Source: Lycocorax pyrrhopterus obiensis (Eukaryota > Chordata > Aves > Passeriformes > Paradisaeidae). From it: a stretch of 64,000 nt of DNA. Shown in pieces: positions 14,501 to 26,503 of this stretch. The stretch spans positions 55,690,975-55,754,974 of the forward strand of contig JACSVZ010000007.1 in NCBI GenBank assembly GCA_014706295.1, written 5' to 3'. Position 1 is the stretch's first letter. Each line of letters starts with the position of its first letter. The position numbers were made by a program, and so were the translations under genes. The notes under the pieces were generated by a model. It saw nothing but the letters and a program-made list of their open reading frames with translations. It was not told the DNA's origin and made no database searches.

Positions 14501-16514
14501 AAATGTTTTGTTCTCAGCTGTTAAGAAAACACAGATTTTATTCCAAACATTAAGTGCAGCTTTTAAATACAACTTGTTTCTTCATATTACAATTTGCAGA
14601 GTCCCAGATGGTTCCCTGTACATTTTCATGGTACTTAAAATGCTAATGTATTCCAACTTCTTCAGATGTTGTTTAACACACACACAAGCATGGCATACAC
14701 CTTAAGTGAGAGTGTGAATAAGAAGCAAAATCACAAAGCTAGAATCTGGATATTTCGTTAAATGCTACCACTAAACCTCTTCTTCCTCCCTCTGCCCCCT
14801 ACCCCCACCCCCAGCAGGAAAGAAATGGAAACATAACATCACATGGTTCAAGGCTCCCCTTTAGCAAGCTATAATTTAACCTCAGGTTATCCTGACATTC
14901 ACATGCTGAAGGGAACACTTAGCGCGTGTCATTGTGTAAGAACAGCTAAATGAGAACGAAAATATAGAGAAAGAGGTCAGAAAGGAAAGAATAATAATAC
15001 AAGCAATTTACAAACCTCTACAAAGTGCAGGCGATTTTGTAGCAGGCTGAACTGTGTCAATGCATTTGCTCAGGACATTTAATATTTGGAGAAATGCTAA
15101 AATGAAACACTAGCTACAGGTACGACTGCAAATATTTGAGGATAGAGGACAAACAAATGTTCACACAATGGGCTAGTGGTCTGCTAAGGAGTGGCATAAT
15201 CATATCCCATTCCCTGAAAAAGCTCTCACACCAACCATGAACATCAAGCCTTTGTCCATGAACATTTCCCACACAAAAATCTCAGTTTTACTCATCAGTG
15301 CATCACAAGTGTAAATATCACAGACACTGTGCTGGCAGGATTTTGGCAAATGGATTTCACATTTCCACTCCTTACATCTCATCTCCACGGGTAAATGATG
15401 AAAAATGAATAAATACTGAAATGATGAACAATTGCAAATGTGATGGCTAGTTACTGGGTCTGGCCAAGTAAAACATGCTATGGAGACTCCTCATCCTTGG
15501 AGATGAGGTGATTGAGAGCACAAATGCTCCTGCACATATGTGGTGCACAGGAGGAACAGATTATCTTAACACAGTTCCATGGTGACTACAGATACCTGGG
15601 GCAAAACACGTCAGTCTGAGGCCAGTAATTGAAATTTTGCTTTGTTCCATTTGTATTACCACACAGGAGCAGTTTTCTCTCCTAGTGATGCAGACATGGA
15701 TATTCAGGGTAGATTTTATGTCTTCACTTGTGTGGATGTCAGCAGCACCTATGGAATGGCTCCGACACAGCCCCACAGGGGTACAGATTCCCAGGCTCAC
15801 CAAAAAGCTGCCATTTTTTGGATTTCATACAGTACTTCCTTTTCAGCTGGAGCTCAGAGTTGTGCAGTGAAATCTCCATCCCTTGCAGGTGTGGCAGTCA
15901 CTGCAAAACCTAAAACACATGTTGGGCTCACAGAAGTGAGCAATTGTAGAGCCACCACTGCTAGCTGTCGCATTTAAATGCCCCCTTTCTACACACCCTT
16001 GATGTGCAAAAGTTTTTTGGTCTCTCACTGGGTGGCAAAACACTAGAAGAATTGAACTGAAGTGGAATGCAAAAGGGCTTCACCAGCAAACCCTTATTTT
16101 GTCCTCTGACACTTTTTGTCCAGCACTAAATGCATGAAAACAGATTGTGTTGTGTCCTTCTGCTCTGCACGGGCTTGTGTGAGGGATTAAATATGCAGAG
16201 AACCATCAGGTTGTGCAGCCTGATGATTTCTTCAGCTTCTGTTTGAGGTGTTATGGAAGACAGTATAAAAGACCAGCAGGTCTTGACAGATACTCCATCA
16301 GTAAAGGATGACTGTATTATCAAAAATACTAAAATTAAAAAAAAAAAGGTAATTATTTTCTGTGCAGTTTATAGCCTCCCAGGAGTAACAGCCAGACACT
16401 CCCACTCATACAACACTCTAATATTTCACCGATCAAGGACATAACCCTGGTTATTTACAGGCTGTAATGACAGTGCCCCTACTTTGATGTTACCATAAAT
16501 AAACAGGTAAAACT
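5511..16514. other. Long gene-free non-coding stretch
   Basis: About 11 kb without a supportable gene or a confidently identified transposon. Small features seen: a CCATGGCCATGG palindrome at 6171-6182, an AT-rich stretch with repeated CATAT steps near 7730-7790, a T-run with one C at 8138-8159, and a pyrimidine-rich C-run ending in CAG near 14780-14813. The pyrimidine run resembles a splice acceptor, but no open exon follows it convincingly. The open frames of 100-138 codons here have biased or random composition and resemble no family. Confidence 0.5.
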
Positions 16515-16536
16515 GCTGAGTTTCAAGAAACTCAGC
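16515..16536. repeat. Perfect 10-bp inverted repeat with 2-base spacer
   Basis: GCTGAGTTTC is followed by AA and then its exact reverse complement GAAACTCAGC. The core TTTCAAGAAA has the tail-to-tail TTCnnGAA arrangement of a heat-shock-factor half-site pair. Whether it acts as a site or is a chance palindrome cannot be told from sequence alone. Confidence 0.5.
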
Positions 16537-19500
16537 TTGATTGCCTGGAAGATGTTATTATTTTAATAAAAAAGAATGGCATGTTTAACGATTAAATTTA
16601 TATCAAGTGTGCAAGCAGGCTCCATTTAAGGAGAAGTACACCAGCCTTTCCACTCCGCTTGTGTTGTCAAAAAATTGCTCCCTGCTTTTCATGAAAAGGT
16701 GGATCTTTGTTCAAATGCCATAGAAAACTCTGCTCACATGCTGCCTGAAAGCAAAGGCCTCCTGGGATGTGATGGATTTCAGCAAACTACAGGCTCAGTA
16801 CTTCTCAAATATGACAGCTACTACCAGGTAAACTGTGTTTTGTAAGCTGTAGGAGCTTTAGAAGGGATACATCTCCTAAACAGCATCAGTAAAGCCGTGC
16901 CTGGGATCTCTTCTCCAACCTTTACCTTTTTGTTGAGGAATACACCTGGTCAAGTTGCAGATTGAGCTCTGTCAGAGCAGAGAACTAAACCTCTGGTGCT
17001 GAGCACCCCATAGCCACATTACGTGGCATAAGGGGCTTCATTCCTCAGCAGCCCTGGTGTCTTGAATGGATTTCCCTTTAGAAGCTGCATACTGGTGCCC
17101 ATCTGGAAAGCATCTTCCAGTTTAGTCTCAGCCAAAAAGAAATCCAATTTGTGTGCTTCAAGTCTGCTATGTAACGTCAGCCAAAGCGTGGTAAGCAGGA
17201 ATAAAATCAGATTATGTGCTTCAAAAGAACAGACTGACCCAAAGTGAAAAAGCTAAAGAATAAGCATAGAAGGAGGCAGGATCAAAATGTTAATGACAGC
17301 CTTGACTATAATGCCAGAAAGCTGGTGTCCATCAAAGGCAGAAAGGAGCCCCTCCACAAGAAGATCAAGTGAAAAATCTTGCTTCTTCGTATCTTGGTGA
17401 TGGACTTGTTGTTACACATTGTGCTACATATGCTGCACGTTACATCAACATCTGTCCCTGTCACCTTTCAAGCTGCCAACACGCAGAGCCAGGCTCAGAC
17501 ACCACAGGTGGGATTTACACATCCCGGCTCAAGTCAGTTAAAAATGAGATGCACAGCTCTGAGCCAGTCACCATCCTGGAAGCCTTTCTAGTCAACAAAG
17601 AGTTTTCACAGTTAGAGAATGCAACCTCTGTGATCTTTCTTCAGTGTTTGGTTTGGTACGAGAGGAAACCACGGAGAAATAGATCACTCTGTTGGCCGTG
17701 GAGATTATAACAACCTGTTCAGATTCAGACCCATAGTGGTTGAACATCCAGATAAGGAATGCTACTTTTCCAAGGGTCTCTTTCTGGCTTTTTGCAAAAA
17801 GTATTGTTTTGATGAAGTGCACACATTCATTAATGAATAAGGGCATCACAATTTTTGTACTTGTGACAAAATGCAGTGTGGATCTCCATGTAAAATGAAG
17901 TTCTGTGTAAGGGCCAAATGGCAGCAATTAACAGAGACAAAAACCTGTCTTAGGTCTCCCAAAAGCCCTTCTGACCTTCCTGCACAGAATGTTAGAAGAA
18001 TAAACACAATGAAACAAATGAATTCACTATGAAATTCCCTCTACCCAAGGTTTTCATAATTTATCTTCTGACCACCACTCATTATGCTTAAACAAGCTCA
18101 TAACTTCTTTATGTTCAAACATAAAAGTTGTTTGTAGCTCCCATTACTTCCATACACACTGGTGTCCTTCCTTTTTAATACTTGAAAGCGTTCAGAAAAG
18201 ATATTTTTCTTGCTTTAACAAGGCCTCTCATGCACATGTGCTCCTGTAAACAGCTCTATTTCTCACAAAAATATCTGAAAAGATACTTGAAATTAGCTTC
18301 TTAATTTTTAAATGTGGACTGGCATCCAAAATTTAGCAGAAATCTAGTTAAAAAAAGGTAAATTCCTCAGAGACTTTTTACTTGTCTCTAATCTTCAGGA
18401 CAAGACAAGATTTGGAGAAATCTTTTGATTAAAGAGAGGCTTTCAGTTCTGACTCAGCCTTCTTAAGAGGATTTTCTAACACTTAGTGACCCTGTTTCTT
18501 CCTTGCAGGGTGCACCCGTTAATTTCTCCCTAACACACAGGGTGAGTTGTTAAACCTCTGTGCCTTGCCGTGCCATAAACTTCAGATACCAAAACCAAAG
18601 CATGCCAGGTTTGCTGTCAGGCACTCAGGGGACAGGCTCCAAAAACTCCCTGAGCAGATGTTTTTTGGTGTGGGTTTTTGTAACAGAATCCATCTGCTTC
18701 TTCTTCTTTTTTTTTTAGCCAGTGAAAAGAAAGTCTTTTCTCAAAATGATCTGAATAACTCATCAGAAATGCAGAATCTTCAAAGGGCGCTCGTGGACGA
18801 GGCAGGTTTCTCATGCCCACTCTGCTAATTATCAACCAGCAGAACTCAGTCTTCAGCATCTGCTAAAAATGTAATTCTTGAAAGGCTCAGCTTCGGTGCT
18901 GAACACCTGTTTTCCCAGCTTACCGCTTTCCTCCCCTTAAACCCAGATGTCCTGTGCCACTGAGAGATTCTCCAGTTCTTATTGCCTTAGCAGGTGATAC
19001 ATGCTCTGCTGCGAAGCCTCCTTCAGCACAGGCAAGCTTAAGGGAGCAACTATCCCAAAACACAGCTTTCCCTAGGGAGCAGAGGGTCGTTTGTTTATCC
19101 CTCTCTCCAGACAGATGATTTTAAGGAGGGAATGTGAGTCTAATGCATGTGATAGATGTGTGCATGACACAGAGATGCACTGAAGGGGGAGGCAGACATC
19201 AGTCCCACAACCGTTGTGCTCTGATGTGACAACTTCTGCTGCGGACACAGAGAGAAGCAGCCCTTTCCAGCGTATCTTGCTCTGCCTGGAGTGTGAGGCT
19301 GTGGCTGAGCTTATGAGATCCCATATGTGGTGCCTCTCTCAGCCACACCCCAACTCTGCTTCAGGTTGAAATGAGGCTCCATCCGTTCCCAAATTTGCTG
19401 CCAGAGGAAGGAAGTACACCTGAAGGCCTCTTTGCCTGCAGCCTATGTTTCCCCTTCTATATGCATATGTTGTCTGAAGTTAAGTTACACTGGCTTGCTG

Positions 19501-21230
19501 TGAAATTACTTGAACATGGAGCTACTGCACATTTGGGGTCATAGAGGTCACAAATGAGCTATCTTCACTTTGCATGTCCATGATCTACTTCTATCCAAAT
19601 CCTGGAGAATAATTTAAATAGTAGTTTGATACAACTAAGCCCAGTAGGACAAAGGAGAAAAGGGAGCTGAACCTCCAAAAGAAGTGGCACACAGAAGAGT
19701 CCTTTCTTAAGAATTAGTCCCAAGCTGCATGTGGAGGATAATACTGCAAAAGCGTGACCATATCACAAATAAGAATGCTTTTGACACTATATCTGTGAGT
19801 CTAACTCTGTGTTTTAGTAAGCAATGAGAGCATAGTCTAGACACCGTGGATTGATTTCTCCCTAAAGGCACATCCCAGAGGCAGTCAGGGAGCTTATGCA
19901 GCATCACTGAAGATATGAAGTCACAGACCAACTTACAGATGCCAAAGGTTTGAGGTGAGGTGACACAGTACTGGACACAGCTTTTCTTAGCATCACACAT
20001 CATTGCTAGCAGGAGTTTTACTTCCCTCTAAGCCTACTCCCTTTCTTCAGGCAATGGGAAGCCTCTGACTTCTTGTGCTGTTTGGACTTAGGCGGCTGAA
20101 AATGATGCAGCTGCAATTCTTGAAGGATTTTCGGAGGTGCAACAGAGATGCTTCTCAGCAGGAGCCTATCTCATCCCTACCTCCTCCCTGCTGATAGTAA
20201 CCACAGCTCTGCACCCAGAGCATACAGGAATTAACTCCTGCCTGAAGTTCTGGTGTTGCTGACAGCTGTATTACGCTTTTGTGGTTTCATCTTTGCCCAG
20301 CTCGTAGACACACGCAGACGGTGCACTCAGGGAGCACAGACATCTTCTCCACTGACATGTCTAGGCAGGGAAATTGCTCAGGCCTGGCTTTTAACCCTTC
20401 CTGCCCTTTTGCAAAATGGACATACGCCCCCCAAAGCTTCTCTGCTGTGCCCTGCTCTGGTTTGCATTCTGGGTGTCTGGGTGTCAGGGTTGTCCTCCTT
20501 GTGATAGCGCTAATAACTCAGAAACTTCACAAAGGAATAATTTTTGATCAGCGAAGAAGAAGAAGAAAAATAAATCAGGACCTCATGCTGTTCACCTGTG
20601 GGATTGCTTTGGCACGTACAGACCAGCAGGTCCATAAGAAGGTGGGGTGAGAGCACTTGCCCAGTGACAGTCTCTGCCTTGGGCAGTCAAGCACATGCAG
20701 GAAACTCCACCATGCAGTGTTCCTTTGTAAAGCGTCTCCGCCCTGAGGGTCCTGACAGCTTTTTTTTTGGTTGAATGAATCTTTTTCTTTTTTTTTTTCA
20801 GTGAAGGCATGGACCCAAAATCTCCAGTTCCAGGGCAGGAATAGCTGCTCATTTGGGTGGCAGCATAAGAGCAGCTCTGTACAGATGTTACTCTGGAATA
20901 CCAAAGGTTTAAGGACTTTCTCATGGCAAGTTTGGGCAAGGACTGGAATGAGACAAAGTGCTTTTGCTGCTGGATGGTTCCACAGATCCAGAGCTCCCTT
21001 CCTTCCATGCAGGGGCTCCAACTACCGGCTGAGTGGTTTAATGGAATGAAATGGTTGTTGAGCCACTTGACATTAACATGTGAGACTGGAAGCAGAGATA
21101 GCAAGCTATTGCCTCCAGCCCAATTCTGCTAAGACAGCATGTGGTCTCCTGATGGCTGGGTTCAGGGTTATTTCCCAGCAAGGACTGGTCCAGATGGGTG
21201 AACATTTTGAATGGAACCATAAATATTATC
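16537..21230. other. Gene-free non-coding DNA
   Basis: No recognisable gene or transposon. A 33-base segment at 18509-18541 is flanked by good acceptor and donor consensus sequences and is described among the findings, but it is not annotated as an exon. The minus-strand open frame of 170 codons at 20592-21104 is interrupted by low-complexity lysine from a T-run and resembles nothing known. Confidence 0.45.
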
Positions 21231-21300
21231 CATTTCTCATCCATTTCCAAGATTCCCTCAGCTTTGGTAATTGGAAATGGAAATTGCAAAATGAGAAATT
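21231..21300. repeat. Imperfect hairpin-forming inverted repeat, about 70 bp
   Basis: CCATTTCCAA at 21241-21250 pairs exactly with TTGGAAATGG at 21271-21280 across a 20-base loop. The flanking CATTTCTCAT at 21231-21240 then pairs with ATGAGAAATT at 21291-21300 at 9 of 10 positions, leaving a one-sided 10-base bulge. The whole could fold as a precursor-like hairpin, or be the remnant of a small inverted-repeat transposon. No terminal target-site duplication was identified. Confidence 0.5.
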
Positions 21301-24300
21301 GATTTCTTCTTCACTTTTGCCACACGGAAAGAAAAGAAATGACTGGAAATGCTTGTGAAAGGCTTCCCAGCCCACCCAGATCCTAGATAATGAGTTTTCC
21401 CAGGCACTAGGTAATTCCCTCTGTTGTGTTCCTCTTTTACCATAAATGCACGTCTTGCTGCAGATAACAGAAGATTAAACTCCTCACTTGGAAACTGAAC
21501 TACACATAATTCACACAGCAAATAAAATAGAGAAAAATAATTCCTTTCTTCTTTTTCTTCTTTATTAAATGCCGTCACTTAATTTAGAATGCAAATCAAT
21601 ATATTAATAAGGAATGTATAATTTTCAATGTCATCTGTGCAATCACCCTCCTAGATTGATTCTACCTTGAACTCATTGCAGTATTGTTAATGACTGAAGG
21701 CTCACACCGTACTTCATCAACCAAAGTCTGTCTCCAAGAACTTTCTAATTAGTGCTACTAATCACCTATTCCTTCTCAGTGAGACTAATGCATTATTACA
21801 GAGACTTGTGAAATACGTCCAACAACATATACGTCTTGTTAAAATGACACTCCGGAGATTCCATTACCCACATCCATCAATGACACTTAATCCATCACAT
21901 GGAAATATTGCTTAAATACTGCTACACAGTCAGCTGGGTGCAGGCATCGTCAGGAAGACCTGCCAGGCAAAATGCTTCCCTGCTTATGGCTCTGGCATGC
22001 AGCCCACTCTCTTACATCATATAGCAATTAATGTACCCATTCTTAGATAACAAGAAGTTAGAGAGGCAGTGGAAAGTAGCAGCAGAGTGGGACAACTGAT
22101 GAAATTAGCTGCAGGAAATCTATTTTGTAATAAAACTGTCCATAAAAGTGAATTGTCATTTAGAGGAACAATTTCCATGGGGAATAAGTTTTTATGTCTG
22201 TGTGCATCTTTAAGGCAAGGAGTTTTTCTTTTTTGGTTTTTTTTCCAATGCTTCTTTCATTTAAATGGCTTTATAGGAGCACAGATTATGCAGAAACATT
22301 TTTGAGCCCAAGAGAATCTCATTATGTTTTGTGCATGCCTTTTCCCATTTCTACTTTTTTTTTCCTTTAAATTCAAGATAATCCAAGATGCTGCAGTCAT
22401 TTAGCTGTGAGGAATATTTAGATCACCACAGTGAAGATAATTAACAATATGTATAAATGAATGTGCCAATTTCTTTAAAAGTGGAACAATTTAAATTGAT
22501 AGGTTACACTGATGGAGCCTGGTTTTTTTTATCGCCTCCCCTGTGTTTGAATACAAAATCAACTATAAAGTCAACTTTACAAATACGTAAAAACACACAC
22601 ATACCCCAAACTTTGTAAAGCTAAGAGGATATGTACAAAGCTCCTCCTTTTGAAGTGATCTAAAGTGCAATTCAGATGCTTATTGTGTCTAAGTCTCATG
22701 AAATATTCTGCTACTTGTGCAAAATTGTTTCAAAGTCGGAGTGATTTATTTGTGCTTATTAATAAACACAAGCTTAGAGCTTGGATCAGAACACGAGTCT
22801 TCATGAGCAGTTGGAAGCTCATCCTGGCAGGAGCCAAATGGGGTCAGATCACAAGGGAAAGTGAAAATAGTGAATCCCTCTTTTTCCCTCAAGGCAAAGT
22901 GAATTTTTGAAGATCCCTGCTGATCAAAGTCAGTGTGTCATCCCTCCTCATGCTTGGGATTTTAAATTTCTGTTGCTAGAGATTTTTTGAGTGCTATTTC
23001 CTGTATCCTGATAATGTTACAAAATCAGTTAACCTATGAAAAAGACAATTTACAGTAAAATAAAAATCCTCCACTGTGTGAATTAAGGGATGGGGAAAGC
23101 TCCCATTGCCACTTGTAGTATCTGAGGAGGCTGAAAAAATGGTCTTAGTGTGTAATGAACCACTTCTGAGACTACACAACAGCAGCAAAGGTTCTACAAA
23201 GGCAGCTTAAGAGTATCAAAGGTGAATATTACAAAGAAAGTCTTTGCAGATCTACAACCAACACTAACCCCACTGCTGTCTCTGTGGTAAGACTCGACTA
23301 CAGCCTACAGACAGTATGATGAAAGCAGCCATCTGCAAGCATTCCAGTAATTTTAATTATTTCCACAGCTGCAGAGATGAATCTGTACAAACAGTAAAGA
23401 CAAAATGCAGATATAAGGAGGCTGAAGACAGAATGGCAACTGTGCGTTGGTGGGTTTTTTCCCTTCAGGATCAAACTTTGCTCTTGCAAAATATCAGGCT
23501 GTTGCTTTAGCTTCGTGTTAACACCCCATAGTTGACAGCATTGAATTCCACCAAAGTTGCCATCACTTCTCCCATCATGCTCTTCCCTTGCACCATCCTG
23601 CCTCACTGCTCTCTCGTGCACAGCAGGGACTTCATGATGGTGTAGGGCATGCCAGACCTGGCAGCAGGGAACAGGTCTGCTGCCCTCTGTCACTGTACCA
23701 GACACAAGTTTCCCCGCTGGTACCCACAATTTTGTGCAGACTGCATATTCAAAGCAAATATACAAAGGGAAACAGATACACGTATAGTTAGGCAGACCTG
23801 CTCAGAGCACTTCTGAAAGATTAGAAAGAAGTTCTCTCATTCTAATTAAAGCTGAAACTCACTTCCCATTATGAGCCTAATTGCATTTCAAACAGATGCA
23901 CTTCCAGTGTGTGCAACTGTTCTGGCATTGTGAGAAGCTGGATGGACTCTGACTGAAGCTACAGGAACAGTGGACTTGAGAGTGAGATATTTGCAGAGGA
24001 AACTTCCCTGAGCATCCATCCACCAGTACAAAGAAATTCTGCAGAAAATATTTAGAGTCAAAGACTCAAGGTCCATAGAAATTACTTTGGGAACAGTCAT
24101 TCAATCAGCAAATTTGTTGACAAGAAAGGCTTGAAAAAGCTGAGGAGTTCTGTCAGCAGCTGGAAACTTCACCATCAGACCTGGTGTTGTCAGGCATTCA
24201 TTGCCAAAAGCCACATCTGATTATCTGCTCTCTGACACTGCAGTTAGTAGTTATCTCCACTGAAGAAAAAGGGGTTTATGTAAGGGGTCTTGAACTCACC

Positions 24301-25502
24301 TGAATGCTGTAGGAATGGTCCTTGTTCTTCCTTTGTCTGATTTCTTACTGCAAAAGACAGGGAATTGCAACAGAGCTCCTGATTTCCAAAGCATTGGGCA
24401 CTGGAAATGAGGGACCTGAAGAAGAAGAACAAAGAGCGACACCATCTCGGAATGCAGCAGATAGCAAACTGCCACACCACAAATGCACAGGAATTAGTCA
24501 AAGGCATAGCAAACCAGGATTAAGGAGTGGACAATGTCGTGGAGATGGAAGTCAAAGTCCCTCTTGGTATCATTGTACTAATGTGTGCTTGTGCATTCAA
24601 GAAATGTATCTTGAGGTGCTGGATAGCAAGTGGGAATAACTGCTCCAAACTGAATTATCCAAGATCACTACATTCATTCTGAAGCTGAACCCAGCAAGGC
24701 AGTTCAAGGACGACTGCACTGGTTTTAGCACCAAATTCTTCAGACAATACAAATTGCACAAGTAAGCACAGATAATAGTGCTTAATAGCAATGGGTCTAT
24801 GCAGATTCCCATCAGGATCAGATTAATCAGGGGTGTAGATCTGTCAGAAATTGTGATTTTATTATAAAAAGCTTAGTCAAAACAAATCTTTGTGGACAAA
24901 AAAAAAATTTCCTGTAAGTTCTTCCAGCACGGTATGCTCCATTTGGGGAATAGAGCTGCTGAGGTTATGCCCTCAAGCAGCCCTTCCTCTGTGCCCACAA
25001 ATATTCATGTAGGGGTCCCACTTCATTTTGCCACTGGTCCTGTGTGTCTTCTGAGAGACTTAACTATTTAAATTTGTTTCTTCCATTATAGAGGACTTAG
25101 CAGTGTGTTTTGCTCAGTGACTACAGCAATGAGCATTGTTAGACAGATATAGACAAATACTTTCTGTCTAATTCTACACCTGAAGTTAAATTGCAGTCAA
25201 TATGAGACCTAGCCAGTTTTATAATTCTACCCATATATTATAAGGATTTGCCACATATTTTAACGTAAGCGCTACATATGTCATCAACTTTGTGGTAAAT
25301 ATGTCTATTTTTCCTCCTGGAACTACAGAAAGGAGAGGTTAGTGTCTGGTATATTCTATTATTTATTGTCTCAATTCAGCGCAATTCAATATATTCTGTT
25401 AATTTCCTTTTCCTTTTTTAAAAGAAATAATAATCTGTCACTGAGGTTGTAACAGCTCCAATGTTAATGGAATTGTATGAGACAGTGTCATTGAAATTGG
25501 AT
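21301..25502. other. Gene-free non-coding DNA
   Basis: No supportable gene. The AT-rich stretch 21570-21830, which contains CTAATTAG at 21745-21752 and several ATTA cores, looks like possible conserved regulatory sequence, but that cannot be shown from a single sequence. The 155-codon minus-strand frame at 23298-23765 is not recognised and has no clear splice context. Confidence 0.4.
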
Positions 25503-25563
25503 CGGTCCGAATGGAATCATTACTGTCCGTCCGTTCAGGTCTTAATGGCTCCATCAATCGACG
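25503..25563. promoter_or_regulatory. CpG-clustered patch, candidate conserved non-coding element
   Basis: Six CpG dinucleotides fall within 61 bases (near 25503, 25508, 25528, 25532, 25559 and 25562), inside sequence that is otherwise CpG-poor and AT-rich. The patch includes the odd palindrome TCGGTCCGA and the direct repeat GTCCGTCCG. No reading frame supports coding. Retention of clustered CpGs away from a CpG island is compatible with constraint on a regulatory element. This is inference only. Confidence 0.25.
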
Positions 25564-26457
25564 TGCCTAGGACAGAGCCCAAGGTGTTTTGAGGAAGCTC
25601 TGTGGTGCATCTGTGTGTGCTGAGCCTTTCTGCACCTTCAAAGCACAATAACGTGAGTTAAAAGGTACAGACCCAAAATCTGCTAGAGACCCATTAACTA
25701 CAGATCACACAGCAAAGGGCTCCTTCAGAGTGAGCCTGGCCCGTCCCAGCAGTGCATAGTTTGTGAATCAATGAAAGAGCTGATTGCAAGGCTAGAGGGG
25801 CACCAGTGTATATTTAGGAATCATTCAACCACTGTCCTTGGGGATTGTTCGTCCACACAGATCTAGAATTCTATGCTTGAAGTCCCTTAGGATGTTTTTA
25901 AGTAAAGCAATAATGAGTGCACATAGCTACTTATTTCTTTCCCCTGTTTAATATTTCACCCTTTTTAATACTGCTACAAATTCCACAGGTGCAATGTTTC
26001 ATTATGCATTTGCAAGCTTGGATATGTTGAAAAACATCGAACAGAGGGAAGTTCTGGCCTTGATTTCTAGCTGCTGTAAAAGGAGGAGCTGTTTTGGGGA
26101 GAAGAAAAAAGTGTACCTACAAGTCAGGACAGTGTTGATTATTCAGCTGGGTACATCAAACTGCCTCAAATCCCAGCAATAGAAAACTGTAGGCACTGTA
26201 CCTGCCTACAGGATATTGCTGCTGAGTGAGTAAAGAAATGCTGAAGAAACTTCTCTTGGCACTTTTTTAATAGAGGTCAGCCCCCCAGGGCAGTGGCCTG
26301 ATGTCATTGTACAGCATGTGGGAATTAACACACAATTTGGCTGTGTGCAGGAAGTACAAACTGGTAAAGAGGTGTAAGAATCCCAAGCCCCATATCTGTG
26401 CCATGCCTTTGCTGGCTTAGGAAGATGAGAGAACACTGAAAGCACTGACAGTGATAA
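25564..26457. other. Gene-free non-coding DNA
   Basis: No gene, repeat or exon signature recognised. Confidence 0.45.
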
Positions 26458-26503
26458 ACAATACATAATAAATAATATAAATAATATAAAAATAAATAAT
26501 TAA
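26458..26503. repeat. AT-rich low-complexity run
   Basis: Degenerate tandem of AATAAT, ATAAAT and ATATAA steps with no G or C apart from the edge bases. Confidence 0.7.

Noticed and set aside
14780..14830. Splice-acceptor-like C/T run ending in CAG
   Set aside because: No donor or convincing open frame follows.
20592..21104. 170-codon minus-strand frame
   Set aside because: No family resemblance, an overlapping second frame of similar length, a lysine run from a T-tract and no splice context. It looks like a chance frame.
23298..23765. 155-codon minus-strand frame, suspected processed pseudogene
   Set aside because: Fragments such as GKSMMGEVMATLVEFNAVNYG in another frame looked protein-like, but I could not tie them to any family, and there is no poly(A) tail or flanking duplication.
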